From: Shewanella corallii
Lineage (GTDB): Bacteria > Pseudomonadota > Gammaproteobacteria > Enterobacterales > Shewanellaceae
Direction of reading: 5' to 3'
Assembly (NCBI RefSeq): GCF_023349125.1
Contig: NZ_JAKIKT010000005.1
Coordinates: 248,001-312,000, forward strand
Length of the DNA stretch: 64,000 nt
Within the stretch, counting starts at the first letter, position 1. Each line of letters begins with the position of its first letter. Positions 41,830 to 53,116 of this stretch are shown piece by piece. The notes beneath the pieces are model-generated. The model made no database searches and was not told the DNA's origin. It worked only from the letters and a program-made list of their open reading frames with translations. The translations under genes were made by a program, and so were the position numbers.

Positions 41830-44118
41830 TTAGATCTTACAAGCGCCGCCTGCACAATCGTCATCCTCTTTCTCTAATGCGGTCAGATTATCAAACTTGT
41901 CTGACGCGCCGTCACGTGTGTTGTGATAGTAGAGGGTCTTAACGCCCAGTTTGTATGCTGTCAGCAGATCTTTAAGCAGCTGCTGCATTGGTACTTTATG
42001 GCCGCTAAAGCGACTTGGATCATAGTTGGTGTTGGCCGAAATCGCCTGATCGATAAACTTCTGCATGATACCAACCAGCTGCAGGTAACCATCGTTGCCC
42101 GGCATTTGCCACAACAGCTCGTACTTGTCCTTCAGCTCATCGAAGTCAGGTACTACCTGCTTCAACTGACCATCTTTACTTGCCTTAACACTGATAAGGC
42201 CTCGTGGAGGCTCAATACCATTGGTAGCGTTGGAGATCTGAGAAGAGGTCTCAGATGGCATCAAGGCAGACAGAGTAGAGTTACGCAGGCCATGCTCAAC
42301 GATATCTTTACGCAGACCTTCCCAATCCAGGTGCAGTGGCTCTTCACAAATCTTGTCCAGTTCACGCTTATAGGTATCGATAGGCAGGATACCCTGAGCA
42401 TAAGTGGTTTCATTAAAGGCAGGGCAGGCGCCTTGCTCTTTAGCCAGATTCATGGACGCTTTCAGCAGATAGAACTGAATCGCTTCAAAGGTCTTGTGAG
42501 TCAGACCGTTGGCACTGCCGTCTGAATACTTAACGCCGTTTTTAGCCAGATAGTTGGCGAAGTTAATCACACCAATACCCAGAGTACGACGGTTCATGGA
42601 CGCAATTTCAGCGGCCTTGATTGGATAGTCCTGATAGTCCAGCAGGTTGTCCAGTGCGCGTACAGCCAGATCCGACAGGTGCTCCAGCTCATCCAGGTTC
42701 TGGATAGCACCCAGGTTCAGGGCCGACAGAGTACACAGGGCGATCTCACCGGTTTCGTCGTCGATGTTGTTCATCGGCTTGGTTGGCAGTGCAATTTCCA
42801 GACACAGGTTGGACTGGCGAATTGGTGCAACCTTGGAGTCGAATGGACTGTGGGTGTTGCAGTGATCCACGTTCTGTACGTAGATACGGCCGGTGGAGGC
42901 ACGTTCCTGCATCATCAGACCAAACAGCTCAGACGCTCTCAGACTCTTCTTGCGGATGCTGTCGTCCTGCTCATATTGCAGATACAGACGTTCGAACTCA
43001 TCCTGATCTTCAAAGAAGGCATCGTACAGACCTGGTACATCCGATGGGCTGAACAGAGTGATGTTGCCACCCTTGATCAGGCGGGTGTACATCAGCTTGT
43101 TCAGCTGTACGCCGTAGTCCAGGTGACGGATACGGTTGTCTTCTACACCACGGTTGTTTTTCAGAACCAGCAGAGATTCTACTTCCAGGTGCCACATAGG
43201 ATAGAACAGCGTTGCAGCTCCGCCACGTACGCCACCCTGAGAGCAGGACTTAACCGCAGTCTGGAAATACTTGTAGAAAGGCACACAACCAGTATGGAAG
43301 GCTTCACCACCACGGATTGGGCTACCCAGAGCACGAATACGACCGGCGTTCACGCCGATACCGGCACGCTGGCTGACGTACTTCACAATGGAAGACGCAG
43401 TCGCATTGATTGAATCCAGGCTGTCACCACACTCAATCAGTACGCAGGAGCTGAACTGACGGGTAGGGGTGCGCACACCAGACATAATGGGTGTAGGCAG
43501 CGAGATCTTGAAAGTAGATACCGCATCGTAAAAGTCTTTGATGTACTGCAGACGGGTTTCCCGTGGGTAACGGGCGAACAGACAGGCAGCAACCAGAATG
43601 TAGAGGAACTGCGCACTCTCATACACTTCGCCGGTGACACGGTTCTGAACCAGATACTTACCTTCCAGCTGCTTTACTGCAGCATAAGAGAAGTTCATAT
43701 CGCGCCAGTGGTCAACATAGGAGTCCAGAATATCCAGCTCTTCTTTGCTGTAATCTTCCAGAATATGGGTGTCGTATTTACCCAGTTCTACCAGACGGGT
43801 GACATGGTCATGCAGAGCAGGTGGCTCAAATCGACCGTAGGCCTTTTTACGCAGATGGAAAATGGCCAGACGTGCCGCCAGGAACTGATAATCCGGAGAC
43901 TCCGGAGAGATCAGATCCGCTGCAGCTTTGATAATGGTCTCATGGATAGCTTCGGTGGGGATACCGTCATAAAACTGTAAGTGAGAACGCAGTTCTACTT
44001 CGGAAACAGATACCTTGTCTAATCCTTTAGCTGCCCAGGTAATAACGCGGTGGATCTTATCGAGATCGATAGCTTCACGCTCTCCACTGCGCTTGGTGAC
44101 TGTCATATTGCTATTCAT
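41830..44118 (-). CDS. nrdA: ribonucleotide reductase class Ia, alpha subunit
   Basis: 762 residues (E. coli 761). N-terminal ATP-cone (about 5-95: VTKRSGEREAIDLDKIHRVI) for dATP inhibition, the ten-stranded barrel with catalytic Cys regions SSCVLIECGD and NLCLEIALP, and the C-terminal redox pair GGACKI. It converts NDPs to dNDPs. Upstream lie an NrdR box pair and a DnaA box, so dNTP supply is tied to both nucleotide sensing and replication initiation. Confidence 0.98.
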   Translation of the reverse strand: MNSNMTVTKRSGEREAIDLDKIHRVITWAAKGLDKVSVSEVELRSHLQFYDGIPTEAIHETIIKAAADLISPESPDYQFLAARLAIFHLRKKAYGRFEPPALHDHVTRLVELGKYDTHILEDYSKEELDILDSYVDHWRDMNFSYAAVKQLEGKYLVQNRVTGEVYESAQFLYILVAACLFARYPRETRLQYIKDFYDAVSTFKISLPTPIMSGVRTPTRQFSSCVLIECGDSLDSINATASSIVKYVSQRAGIGVNAGRIRALGSPIRGGEAFHTGCVPFYKYFQTAVKSCSQGGVRGGAATLFYPMWHLEVESLLVLKNNRGVEDNRIRHLDYGVQLNKLMYTRLIKGGNITLFSPSDVPGLYDAFFEDQDEFERLYLQYEQDDSIRKKSLRASELFGLMMQERASTGRIYVQNVDHCNTHSPFDSKVAPIRQSNLCLEIALPTKPMNNIDDETGEIALCTLSALNLGAIQNLDELEHLSDLAVRALDNLLDYQDYPIKAAEIASMNRRTLGIGVINFANYLAKNGVKYSDGSANGLTHKTFEAIQFYLLKASMNLAKEQGACPAFNETTYAQGILPIDTYKRELDKICEEPLHLDWEGLRKDIVEHGLRNSTLSALMPSETSSQISNATNGIEPPRGLISVKASKDGQLKQVVPDFDELKDKYELLWQMPGNDGYLQLVGIMQKFIDQAISANTNYDPSRFSGHKVPMQQLLKDLLTAYKLGVKTLYYHNTRDGASDKFDNLTALEKEDDDCAGGACKI

Positions 44119-44289
44119 TAAAAATGAGCCCTGAATGTAAAAGACAAAAAAACACCTGGTGTGTCGCTACTACTGAATACCCTGAACGCAAACAGGCCAA
44201 GACTGGCCAAGGCGGGCGATAACTACTGTCAGCGCACTGCTTATCCGGTTTTTGTGAACCGTGTTATTAGTGTTCGGATTTCATGCGAC

Positions 44290-44336
44290 ACACTATATAT
44301 GGTGTCAAATTCAAACTTAACTACAAGATAGTGAGG
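44290..44336. promoter_or_regulatory. NrdR box pair upstream of nrdA
   Basis: Box 1 at 44290-44305, ACACTATATATGGTGT, fits the NrdR consensus closely. Box 2 at 44321-44336 is weaker (CTACAAGATAGTGAGG) but is exactly 31 bp away, the three-helical-turn spacing typical of paired NrdR sites, and keeps the core C-A-A-T-A-G positions. NrdR represses nrd genes when dATP/ATP is high. The rest of the 410-bp gap (44119-44528) holds the promoter and a DnaA box but no gene. Confidence 0.75.
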
Positions 44337-44374
44337 TTTCGGGGGATTTGCAAGTTGCAAATTATATGACATCT

Positions 44375-44383
44375 TGTGGATAA
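44375..44383. promoter_or_regulatory. DnaA box upstream of nrdA
   Basis: TGTGGATAA, the exact complement of the consensus TTATCCACA, lies about 70 bp upstream of the NrdR box. In E. coli DnaA-ATP binds near the nrdAB promoter. A single box is suggestive only. Confidence 0.5.
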
Positions 44384-44528
44384 GATGAGGATAATCTCCG
44401 AGGGTGAGCAGGGGCTAACCCCGGAGGTATAAAGCTACGCGCACTGCAGGCCAGTGGATGAAATTCGTGCCCCTTAAAACGAAAATTCTGATTGCGACTT
44501 TATCAAGCGATCCAGATATTCGTTCTGC

Positions 44529-45194
44529 TTATTTAAGGTGATCCAAAAGTGATAAAGGCGACACTAATTGTAAAACTGCGGGCCAGATCCCGGGATCATC
44601 TGTTGCGGAAATATATCCCCACAGGGCTGTGACTCCCTGCATGCCGGCCGCTTTAGCCGCCAGCAGATCCCGCTCGGCATCACCAAGATAAGCGATCGCA
44701 TCCACTGCAGTGCCGGATTGCATGGCCCCAAGATACATGGGAGCCACATCAGGCTTTCTGCGAGTACAGGTATCGCCGCTGATAATGCAGCTGAGCTTAT
44801 CTGTTAGCCCCAGAGCATCGAGCAGGGGCCGGGTATAGCGGGCGGGCTTATTGGTAATGACTCCCACCTTTATATCTCTGCCGATCAATTCATCCAGCAG
44901 TTGGCCTATGCCATCAAACAATGACGCCTGTTTGCCATTGACCTCGCTGTACCAATACAGCAGGCGCTGTTGCAACTGTGACAGAGTGTCTTCATCCAGC
45001 TTTGGCTGGGCAGCTTTAACCAAAGCTAAACTGCCGTGAGATGCATGTTCACGCATGCTCTCCAGGCTTTGCTCTTCAAGGCCATGCTCTTTGAGGGCCA
45101 GATTCAGTGCAGCCACCAAATCTGGCGCTGTATCCACCAGGGTGCCATCCAGATCGAACAGCACAGCCTTGATACCGATTAACTGGGCTGACAT
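44529..45194 (-). CDS. gph: HAD-family phosphatase (phosphoglycolate phosphatase or MupP type)
   Basis: 221 residues. HAD motif I FDLDGTLVDT, motif II ITNKPA, the motif III Lys in RRKPDVAPM, and motif IV GDAERDLLAAKAAG. Its start overlaps the ubiG stop (TGATG), so the two are coupled. In pseudomonads the HAD phosphatase next to ubiG is MupP (N-acetylmuramate-6-phosphate phosphatase), while enterobacterial Gph sits elsewhere; the substrate here is therefore open. The symbol follows the common annotation and is tentative. Confidence 0.8.
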   Translation of the reverse strand: MSAQLIGIKAVLFDLDGTLVDTAPDLVAALNLALKEHGLEEQSLESMREHASHGSLALVKAAQPKLDEDTLSQLQQRLLYWYSEVNGKQASLFDGIGQLLDELIGRDIKVGVITNKPARYTRPLLDALGLTDKLSCIISGDTCTRRKPDVAPMYLGAMQSGTAVDAIAYLGDAERDLLAAKAAGMQGVTALWGYISATDDPGIWPAVLQLVSPLSLLDHLK

Positions 45195-45904
45195 CAGTCA
45201 ACCTTCTGGGTGGCAATCATATAGTTCACTTCCACACTTTTGGTGTAGCGGAACAGGCCTGTGATTGGGTTGTAGGTAATACCGTGGGCATCACGACACA
45301 GGAGGTCGGTATTGTCCACCAAAGCCATCAGTTCCGAAGGGCGAATAAACTTGGCATGGTCATGGGTACCAATGGGCAACATTTTCAGCAGGTATTCGGC
45401 ACCCAGAATGGTTTCGACATAGGAGCGCAGGTTGCGGTTAATGGTAGAGAAGAACACCCAGCCGCCTGGCTTAACCATATCGCAGCAAGCCTGGATAACT
45501 GACTGAGGGTCTGGCACGTGCTCCAGCATCTCCATACAGGTCACCACATCATATTGTTGTTTGTGCTCATCTCTATGAGATTCGGCAGTGTTTTTGATGT
45601 AGTTGATGTTAACGCCGGCTTCGAGGGCATGCAGGCGTGCAACTTCCAGCGGTTCTTCGCCCATATCCAGGCCGGTCACATTGGCACCGATACGCGCCAT
45701 GCTTTCAGACAGAATACCGCCGCCACAACCCACATCCAGTACCTGCTTACCAAACAGACCGCCTGACTTCTCATCTATATAGTTAAGACGCAGAGGATTA
45801 AGTTCATGCAAAGGTTTGAATTCGCCCTTTGGGTCCCACCAACTGGCGGCCATACTTTCAAACTTGGCGATTTCTTTTGGATCTACGTTGTAATTCTGTT
45901 CCAT
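45194..45904 (-). CDS. ubiG: ubiquinone biosynthesis O-methyltransferase
   Basis: 236 residues. SAM-binding motif [18 protein letters not shown] and [15 protein letters not shown], plus [10 protein letters not shown]-terminal [26 protein letters not shown] is diagnostic for UbiG. It carries out both O-methylations of ubiquinone synthesis. Coupled to the HAD phosphatase; it is encoded beside and divergent from gyrA, as in E. coli. Confidence 0.96.
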   Translation of the reverse strand: MEQNYNVDPKEIAKFESMAASWWDPKGEFKPLHELNPLRLNYIDEKSGGLFGKQVLDVGCGGGILSESMARIGANVTGLDMGEEPLEVARLHALEAGVNINYIKNTAESHRDEHKQQYDVVTCMEMLEHVPDPQSVIQACCDMVKPGGWVFFSTINRNLRSYVETILGAEYLLKMLPIGTHDHAKFIRPSELMALVDNTDLLCRDAHGITYNPITGLFRYTKSVEVNYMIATQKVD

Positions 45905-46086
45905 GGTTTACCCTGAGTGTGCTTTTATTGCAAAACGGCGTCATTATGAATCAGGCTTACAAAATAAAACAGCATGTCGGGTGAAAGGTTTATTAATCCA
46001 GGTCAATCTTTGTCCTTGATGACTGATAACTGAACTGTTTTGTAACCTAATAAAGCTGGTTTTACATAAATAAGGCACAAATTAAG

Positions 46087-46196
46087 GTTTAATGCTCGAA
46101 ATTGGCATTAAACTGACCGCTTTTTGACCCCTGTAACCTAAGGGGGCTATTTCATTCCGACTTGGATCTGGCGACATTAAATAACTGTGTTAGAAT
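46087..46196 (+). promoter_or_regulatory. gyrA upstream region: inverted repeat and probable promoter
   Basis: The 369-bp gap 45905-46273 contains GTTTAATGC-N9-GCATTAAAC (46087-46113), two perfect 9-bp arms. Further down is an extended -10 (TGTTAGAAT, hexamer 46191-46196) with a poor -35, a type often seen at supercoiling-sensitive gyrA promoters. No gene is seen in the gap. Confidence 0.45.
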
Positions 46197-46273
46197 GCCA
46201 AATCACGTTTGTTGGCTGAACAAGGGCACCGGTTACGGCGCGTCAGCTAAATTTTCAGGGGATCGAGCAGTTT

Positions 46274-48904
46274 ATGACTGATCTGGCTTCATCTATTTCG
46301 CCAATTAATATTGAAGACGAACTAAAGAATTCGTACCTGGATTACGCCATGAGCGTAATTGTTGGACGAGCATTGCCGGACGTGCGGGACGGTTTGAAAC
46401 CGGTTCATCGCCGCGTTTTGTTCGCAATGAATGAACTTAAGAACGATTGGAACAAGCCATATAAAAAGTCTGCACGTGTTGTGGGCGACGTAATCGGTAA
46501 ATATCACCCTCACGGTGACAGTGCGGTTTACGACACCATAGTACGTATGGCTCAGCCTTTCTCGCTGCGTTATACGCTGGTGGATGGCCAGGGTAACTTT
46601 GGTTCCATCGACGGTGACGCTGCAGCGGCAATGCGTTATACGGAAATCCGTATGGAGAAGCTTGCACACCAGTTGCTGGCTGACCTGGAAAAAGAAACCG
46701 TAGACTATGTGCCTAACTATGATGGTACTGAGCAGATCCCCGCTGTACTGCCCACCAGAATTCCAAACCTACTGGTAAACGGTGCCTCAGGTATCGCGGT
46801 AGGTATGGCTACCAATATTCCGCCTCACAACCTGAACGAAGTGGTTCAGGGCTGTCTGGCACTGATTGAAGACCCTGGGCTGTCTATCGAACAGCTGATG
46901 GATTACATTCCGGGGCCTGACTTCCCAACTGCAGCATTTATCAATGGCCGCAAGGGCATTATCGATGCCTATCACACAGGCCGTGGTAAGGCAATTATGC
47001 GCGCCCGTGCCGAGGTGGAAACCGAAGACAATGGCCGCGAGCGCATCATTGTTACCGAGATTCCATATCAGGTGAACAAGGCTCGTCTGATTGAGAAAAT
47101 CGCTGAGCTGGTTAAAGACAAGAAGATTGAAGGCATCAGTGGCCTGCGTGATGAGTCCGATAAAGACGGTATGCGTATCGTTATCGAAATCAAACGCGGC
47201 GAAGTGGGTGAGGTAGTACTGAACAATCTGTACTCCCAGACTCAGATGCAAACCTCTTTCGGTATCAACATGGTGGCACTGGCCAATGGTCAGCCAAAGC
47301 TTTTCAACCTCAAAGAGATGTTGGAAGCCTTTATTCTGCACCGCCGTGAAGTGGTTACCCGTCGTACCGTATTCGAGCTGCGTAAAGCCCGTGACCGTGC
47401 CCATATTCTGGAAGCACTGGCAGTTGCGCTGGCCAACATTGACCCGATTATTGCGCTGATCAAAGCCTCCCCAAGTCCTGCTGAAGCGAAAGTTAAGCTG
47501 GTAGAGAACGGCTGGACGCTGGGCAATGTTCAGGGCATGCTGGAGAAGGCCGGTGATGATGCCGCCCGTCCAGAGTGGCTGGAGCCTGAGTTTGGTATCC
47601 GTGACGGTCTGTACTATCTGACTGAGCAACAGGCTCAGGCAATTCTGGACCTGCGTCTGCACAAGCTGACCGGTCTGGAACACGAAAAGATTCTGTCTGA
47701 ATACGAAGAGTTGCTGGAGATCATCGCAGGTCTGCTGTTTATCCTGCGCAGCCCAGAACGTCTGATGGAAGTGATTAAGGAAGAGCTGGAAGAAGTTCTT
47801 GAGCAGTTTGGTGACAAACGCCGCACTGAAATCAACGCCAACGAAATCGATATCAGCCTCGAAGATCTGATCAACGAAGAAGATGTTGTGGTAACCCTGT
47901 CTCACCTGGGCTATGCCAAGTACCAGCCGCTGACTGATTATCAGGCTCAGCGCCGTGGTGGTAAGGGTAAGGCTGCAACCAAGGTTAAAGACGAAGATTT
48001 CGTCGAAAAACTGCTGGTAGCCAATACCCACGATACTATTCTGTGCTTCTCAGACTTCGGCAAGATGTACTGGCTCAAGGTTTACCAGCTGCCGCTGGCC
48101 AGCCGTCAGAGCCGCGGTAAGCCTATCGTTAACCTGCTGCCACTGCAGGAAGGTGAGCGTATTACCGCTATTTTGCCAGTTCGTGAGTACGAAGCTGACA
48201 AATTTATTGTGATGGCCACTTCTCACGGTACCGTGAAGAAGACCTCTTTGATTGAGTACAGCCGTCCACGTGCCAACGGTATTATCGCCGTTAATCTGAA
48301 AGACGGTGACCAGCTGATTGGCGTTGATATTACCAACGGCGACAGCGAAATCATGCTGTTCTCTGACGAAGGTAAAGTGGTTCGCTTCCATGAAGATCAG
48401 GTTCGTGCCATGGGCCGTACCGCAACCGGTGTTCGTGGTATCAGGCTGGAAGATGGTCAGGAAGTGGTGTCACTGATTGTTCCTACTGATGACTCCCCAA
48501 TTCTGACTGTGACAGAGAACGGTTTCGGTAAGCGTACCGAACTGGCCGAGTACCCAGCCAAGAGCCGTGCGACCAAGGGCGTAGTGTCTATTAAGGTGAG
48601 CGAGCGTAACGGTGGGGTTGTTGGCGCAGTTCAGGTTGGCGAGAATGACGAGATCATGCTGATCAGTAACAAGGGTACTTTGGTGCGTACCCCGGCTGAA
48701 GGTGTGTCTATCATTGGCCGTAACACTCAGGGTGTACGTATCATTCGCGTCGCTGATGACGAGGATGTGGTTGGTCTGCAGCGTATCGATGAAATCGAGG
48801 TTGTTGATCTGCCTGAAGGCGAAGAGCCGATTGAAGGCGCTGAAGGTGCAGAGGCTGCTCAGGCCCCTGAAGACAACGCCGCGGTCGAGAACGACGCCGA
48901 ATAA
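46274..48904 (+). CDS. gyrA: DNA gyrase subunit A
   Basis: 876 residues. Catalytic Tyr122 in [12 protein letters not shown], and a quinolone-resistance region [16 protein letters not shown] with Ser83 and Asp87, the wild-type susceptible residues. The C-terminal beta-pinwheel carries the gyrase box variant QRRGGKG (about 557-563) needed for negative supercoiling. The acidic C-terminal tail (about 845-876) is typical of enterobacterial-type GyrA. Preceded by a dedicated promoter and followed by a terminator. Confidence 0.98.
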   Translation: MTDLASSISPINIEDELKNSYLDYAMSVIVGRALPDVRDGLKPVHRRVLFAMNELKNDWNKPYKKSARVVGDVIGKYHPHGDSAVYDTIVRMAQPFSLRYTLVDGQGNFGSIDGDAAAAMRYTEIRMEKLAHQLLADLEKETVDYVPNYDGTEQIPAVLPTRIPNLLVNGASGIAVGMATNIPPHNLNEVVQGCLALIEDPGLSIEQLMDYIPGPDFPTAAFINGRKGIIDAYHTGRGKAIMRARAEVETEDNGRERIIVTEIPYQVNKARLIEKIAELVKDKKIEGISGLRDESDKDGMRIVIEIKRGEVGEVVLNNLYSQTQMQTSFGINMVALANGQPKLFNLKEMLEAFILHRREVVTRRTVFELRKARDRAHILEALAVALANIDPIIALIKASPSPAEAKVKLVENGWTLGNVQGMLEKAGDDAARPEWLEPEFGIRDGLYYLTEQQAQAILDLRLHKLTGLEHEKILSEYEELLEIIAGLLFILRSPERLMEVIKEELEEVLEQFGDKRRTEINANEIDISLEDLINEEDVVVTLSHLGYAKYQPLTDYQAQRRGGKGKAATKVKDEDFVEKLLVANTHDTILCFSDFGKMYWLKVYQLPLASRQSRGKPIVNLLPLQEGERITAILPVREYEADKFIVMATSHGTVKKTSLIEYSRPRANGIIAVNLKDGDQLIGVDITNGDSEIMLFSDEGKVVRFHEDQVRAMGRTATGVRGIRLEDGQEVVSLIVPTDDSPILTVTENGFGKRTELAEYPAKSRATKGVVSIKVSERNGGVVGAVQVGENDEIMLISNKGTLVRTPAEGVSIIGRNTQGVRIIRVADDEDVVGLQRIDEIEVVDLPEGEEPIEGAEGAEAAQAPEDNAAVENDAE

Positions 48905-48917
48905 TATTGTAATTGAT

Positions 48918-48946
48918 AAACGGGCATCACTTGATGCCCGTTTTTA
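48918..48946 (+). terminator. rho-independent terminator of gyrA
   Basis: CGGGCATC / GATGCCCG stem, loop ACTT, T5 tail; 14 bp after the stop. Confidence 0.9.
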
Positions 48947-48977
48947 TTTCGCTGTTATCAAGTGAGCAAGTGGAGAC

Positions 48978-50078
48978 ATGGAATTGAGCGCTGTATATAA
49001 CTTTTGTGCCGGCCCGGCGATGCTACCCAAGGCTGTGATGGCGAAAGCCAGCCAGGAGTTTGTGGATTGGCAGGGGATGGGGGTTTCTGTGATGGAAATC
49101 AGCCATCGCAGCAAAGAGTTTATGGCCTTGTCCAGTGAAGCAGAAGCGTCATTGCGTAAACTGATGGATGTTCCGGATAACTATCGGGTGCTGTTTATGC
49201 ACGGTGGCGGACGAGGACAGTTCTCTGCAGTTGTGAATAATTTTATGGGCAATAATGGCCGCGCCAAATATTTGGTGAGTGGCCAGTGGTCCAAGGCTGC
49301 TGCAGAGGAAGCAGTTAAGCTTGCAGGTGCTGATGCTATTGACGTTGTGGATGTGGTCAGTGACGACAATGGTGTTAAGTCGGTTGTATTGCCAAGCTTT
49401 GAAGGCCAGGACGATGAATATCGCTATCTGCACTATTGCCCCAATGAAACTGTAGATGGTATCGAAATTTTTGAAGACATAGATTGCCCCTGGCCTGTGG
49501 TAGCGGATATGTCCTCCAACATTCTATCCCGTAAGATAGATGTCAGCCGCTATGGTCTTATCTATGCCGGTGCCCAGAAGAATATCGGCCCCAGTGGCCT
49601 GGCGATTGTAATTGTTCGTGATGATCTGCTTAATCTGCCGACCCTGAGTCAGTCATCAATTATGGATTACCGCCTGGCCCGGGATAATGACTCCATGTAC
49701 AACACGCCGCCTACCTATGCCTGGTATCTGGCAGGAGAGGTGTTCAAGTGGCTTGAGCAAACTGGTGGTGTGGATGCCATGGAGCAGGTCAATACCGCCA
49801 AAGCTGAACGCTTGTACCAGTGCATCGACAGTCTCGGCTTCTATGGTAATAAAGTGGCTGCAGCCAACCGTTCCCGCATGAATGTGACCTTCCAATTAGC
49901 TGATGAGTCGCTGAATGAGGCTTTTCTTAAGGAGGCAGAAGCCAGCGGGCTGGTTGCATTGAAAGGTCACAGAATTGTCGGTGGAATGCGCGCCAGTATC
50001 TACAACGCCATGCCGATGGAGGGTGTTGAGGCCCTGGTAAGCTTTATGGAAGATTTTGCGAGCCGCCACGGTAACTGA
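48978..50078 (+). CDS. serC: phosphoserine aminotransferase
   Basis: 366 residues. PLP-dependent class V fold: [15 protein letters not shown] at the N-terminus and the Schiff-base lysine in [12 protein letters not shown] (about residue 201). It makes 3-phosphoserine for serine synthesis and 4-phosphohydroxythreonine for pyridoxal phosphate. GTGGAG precedes the ATG. In E. coli serC is followed directly by aroA; here a terminator and the convergent aminotransferase gene intervene. Confidence 0.97.
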   Translation: MELSAVYNFCAGPAMLPKAVMAKASQEFVDWQGMGVSVMEISHRSKEFMALSSEAEASLRKLMDVPDNYRVLFMHGGGRGQFSAVVNNFMGNNGRAKYLVSGQWSKAAAEEAVKLAGADAIDVVDVVSDDNGVKSVVLPSFEGQDDEYRYLHYCPNETVDGIEIFEDIDCPWPVVADMSSNILSRKIDVSRYGLIYAGAQKNIGPSGLAIVIVRDDLLNLPTLSQSSIMDYRLARDNDSMYNTPPTYAWYLAGEVFKWLEQTGGVDAMEQVNTAKAERLYQCIDSLGFYGNKVAAANRSRMNVTFQLADESLNEAFLKEAEASGLVALKGHRIVGGMRASIYNAMPMEGVEALVSFMEDFASRHGN

Positions 50079-50123
50079 TACTGCGTTGAGTAGTCTGACC
50101 GCACACGGTTGGAGCTAAAAACA

Positions 50124-50153
50124 AAAAGCGAATGCCTGAGCATTCGCTTTTTT
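50124..50153. terminator. rho-independent terminator, bidirectional
   Basis: AAAAGCGAATGC / GCATTCGCTTTTTT with loop CTGA; serves serC and the convergent aminotransferase. Confidence 0.9.
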
Positions 50154-50207
50154 AATGTCTGTTGCGCTGGCTAAAGTACGGCTAACACCACAGAGTCACT
50201 GAAACAA

Positions 50208-51398
50208 CTAGAGTACTTCGGCAATCGATTTGGCTAAGTAGTCGACATTGGTTGAACTGATACCCGCGATACTGATACGGCTGGAGTCTACCATGTAGAT
50301 GGAGTAATCCTGTTTCAGGCGGCTGACCTGCTCAGCAGATATCCCAAGGAAACTGAACATACCTTTCTCGTCGGCAATAAAGCCAAAGTCACGGTTAACA
50401 CCCAGAGCGTGTAGTTTTTCCACCAACACGGCACGGTTGCCATTAATCCGGTCACGCATCACTTTCAGCTCTTCGAGCCATTGGGCTTTTAATTCGTCAC
50501 TGCCCAGAATGGTTTCAACAATGGCAGCGCCATGGGCCGGGGGCATAGAGTAGATACAGCGAATGGCGTACAGCATCACTGACAAAGAGATGTCTGCCTG
50601 AGCGGCATCTTTTGCAATCAGGGAGCAGGAGCCAATACGCTCGCGGTACAGACCAAAGTTCTTTGAACAGGAGGCACACAGCAGCATATTGTCCACTTTT
50701 GCCGCCATCGCCCGAACGCCGTAGGCATCCTGGTCAACACCATCGCCAAAGCCTTGGTATGCCATATCAATCAGAGGCATACAGCCGCGGCTGGCAATCG
50801 CATCAATAACCCGGTCCCACTGACTCTGGTTCAGATCTGCTCCACTTGGGTTGTGACAGCAGGCGTGCAGCAGCACCACATCCTGTTCATCCACTTGCTT
50901 CAGACAGGCCAGCATTTCATCAAATTTAATAGACTTGCTGTCATAGTCATAATAGGGATAGGTCTTAACTGTCAGACCAGCGGTTTCAAACAGACCGGTA
51001 TGGTTTGCCCAGGTCGGGTCACTGACCCAAATGGTTGCTCCTGGTTTGCAACGTTGAATAAAGTCAGCCGCCACGCGCAGTGCACCGGTTCCTCCTGGAG
51101 TGGATACGGTACGGATACGGCCTGCCTGCATTGCGGGGTGGTCTTTGCCAAAAGCCAGTTCACTCATCAGGGTGTTGAACTGCGCGCTGCCAGTAGGACC
51201 TATATATACCTTGGTGTCCTCAGACTCCAGCCTGAGTGCCTCAGCACGTTTTACGCAATTGAGGATTGGAGTATGCCCAACCTCGTCTTTATAAACACCA
51301 ACCCCCAGATCGACCTTATTGGGATTTTGGTCTTCGCGGTATTGGGTCAGGAGTCCCAGGATAGGATCGGCGGGCAAACCTTTGAGAGTTTCAAACAT
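50208..51398 (-). CDS. tyrB: aromatic/aspartate aminotransferase (class I)
   Basis: 396 residues. PLP lysine in CASCSKNFGLYRERIG (about residue 246) and the family Asn/Asp/Tyr in HACCHNPSGADL and IDMAYQGFG. It transaminates tyrosine, phenylalanine and aspartate. Placement between serC and aroA, both leading to aromatic and serine families, suggests an aromatic role, but AspC and TyrB cannot be separated by eye. No convincing TyrR box was found upstream. Confidence 0.9.
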   Translation of the reverse strand: MFETLKGLPADPILGLLTQYREDQNPNKVDLGVGVYKDEVGHTPILNCVKRAEALRLESEDTKVYIGPTGSAQFNTLMSELAFGKDHPAMQAGRIRTVSTPGGTGALRVAADFIQRCKPGATIWVSDPTWANHTGLFETAGLTVKTYPYYDYDSKSIKFDEMLACLKQVDEQDVVLLHACCHNPSGADLNQSQWDRVIDAIASRGCMPLIDMAYQGFGDGVDQDAYGVRAMAAKVDNMLLCASCSKNFGLYRERIGSCSLIAKDAAQADISLSVMLYAIRCIYSMPPAHGAAIVETILGSDELKAQWLEELKVMRDRINGNRAVLVEKLHALGVNRDFGFIADEKGMFSFLGISAEQVSRLKQDYSIYMVDSSRISIAGISSTNVDYLAKSIAEVL

Positions 51399-51796
51399 GG
51401 CGTCTTTGGCCTCTTGTTGTAATTTATGAAAATTCCTTTTGTCCTGATGCAGGCTGTCGCGATCAGAAGAGGTTTATCTGTCTGTAAGCTTAACCATTAT
51501 GGCCTCAGGATATAAAGCTGAAACTGGTCTTAAGTGATGGTTAACAGGTGTCTGCTTTAGTTGCCATCTTGGCCTGACCGGCACCAGGGAACAAGTCGCA
51601 TATGATGTTTTTTCCGGCTCTTGAATAAAAATCAATATAAAAGCCCGGAAAAAGACAAAAAACACTTGTGTCAAACCCAGCGATAAGTAACGTAAAGTGC
51701 AAACAGATTCCAATTTATCCCGGCGATTTGTCACGTTGGCGTTACGCCGGTAAAAATCAGTGTCGGAACAAAAAACAAAGGATGGCCAGATACCCT

Positions 51797-53077
51797 ATGA
51801 AGCAGTTAAGACTTGATGCCGTTAAACACATTCAAGGTACGGTAAATATTCCGGGTTCAAAGAGCATATCCAACCGCGCCCTGCTGCTGGCAACGCTGGC
51901 GAAAGGGACCACCACTCTGACCAACTTGCTGGATGCTGATGATATCCGGCATATGCTTAAGGCGCTGGGGCAACTGGGAGTAGAGTACTCGTTGTCAGAA
52001 GACAATACTCGTTGCACTGTGACAGGTAACGGCGGTGCAATCAGCAGTGAATCTGTTCAGGAACTATACCTGGGCAACGCGGGTACCGCCATGCGTCCTC
52101 TGTGTGCGGCGTTAACTCTGGGGCAGGGCGAATTCGTGCTGACCGGAGAACCACGCATGGAAGAACGCCCGATTGGCGATCTGGTTGACGCGCTGGCCCA
52201 ATTGGGCGCTGATGTCGACTACCTTAAAAATTCCTGCTTTCCTCCGGTCAGAATTAATGCCACTGGCCTGAAAGGTGGTGATGTGGAGATCGCCGGCGAT
52301 CTGTCCAGCCAATACCTGACCGCACTCTTGATGGTAACTCCACTGGCACAGGGTGAGGTGACCATACATATTAAGGGCGAACTGGTTTCCAAACCTTATA
52401 TCGACATCACCCTTGCATTAATGGCCCAGTTTGGCGTTGAGGTCGAAAACCATGACTACAAGCGCTTCGTGGTAAAGGCCGGTCAGGAGTACGTTTCACC
52501 CGGAACCGTGTTGGTGGAAGGTGATGCATCTTCAGCATCATACTTTTTGGCGGCAGGTGCCATAGCCGGTGAAGTCAAAGTCACTGGGGTAGGTAAGTTG
52601 TCTATTCAGGGGGACGTTAAGTTTGCCGATGCGCTGGCAGCCATGGGTGCAGATATTGAGTGGGGAGACGATTACATCATTGCCCGCAAGAGCGCGCTTA
52701 ACGGTATCGACATGGATATGAACCATATCCCGGATGCCGCCATGACCATAGCGGTAGCTGCACTGTTTGCCAAGGGCCCAACCCGGATGACCAATATCTA
52801 TAACTGGCGCATCAAGGAAACCGATCGTCTCAAGGCTATGGCCACCGAACTCGGTAAAGTCGGCGCGCAAGTGGAAGAGGGTCACGACTATATTAAGGTC
52901 ACGCCAACCACTCAGTTGATCAGTGCAGATATCGATACCTACAACGATCATCGTATGGCCATGTGCTTTTCCCTGATGGCGTTTGCCGATTGTGGCATCA
53001 CCATTAACGATCCAGACTGTACCTCCAAGACCTTCCCAGGATATTTCAAGCAATTTGAATCACTTTGCGATAAGTAA
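51797..53077 (+). CDS. aroA: 5-enolpyruvylshikimate-3-phosphate synthase
   Basis: 426 residues from the ATG at 51797 ([20 protein letters not shown]), matching E. coli (427); the long in-frame extension upstream is non-coding in character, and an ATG at 51782 is a second choice. Active-site signatures: [24 protein letters not shown] and [11 protein letters not shown]. Class I enzyme with the glyphosate-sensitive NAGTAMRP form. Sixth step of the shikimate pathway. cmk follows after 144 bp with its own promoter. Confidence 0.97.
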   Translation: MKQLRLDAVKHIQGTVNIPGSKSISNRALLLATLAKGTTTLTNLLDADDIRHMLKALGQLGVEYSLSEDNTRCTVTGNGGAISSESVQELYLGNAGTAMRPLCAALTLGQGEFVLTGEPRMEERPIGDLVDALAQLGADVDYLKNSCFPPVRINATGLKGGDVEIAGDLSSQYLTALLMVTPLAQGEVTIHIKGELVSKPYIDITLALMAQFGVEVENHDYKRFVVKAGQEYVSPGTVLVEGDASSASYFLAAGAIAGEVKVTGVGKLSIQGDVKFADALAAMGADIEWGDDYIIARKSALNGIDMDMNHIPDAAMTIAVAALFAKGPTRMTNIYNWRIKETDRLKAMATELGKVGAQVEEGHDYIKVTPTTQLISADIDTYNDHRMAMCFSLMAFADCGITINDPDCTSKTFPGYFKQFESLCDK

Positions 53078-53116
53078 AACGACTTATTCATAAGCAGGTA
53101 AACTTTATTTGTATAC

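Noticed and set aside
44375..44383. Replication origin near nrdA
   Set aside because: Only one perfect DnaA box, no AT-rich unwinding repeats and no dnaA gene.
46787..48031. 414-codon open frame antisense to gyrA
   Set aside because: Shadow of gyrA codon bias; no motif or ribosome-binding site.
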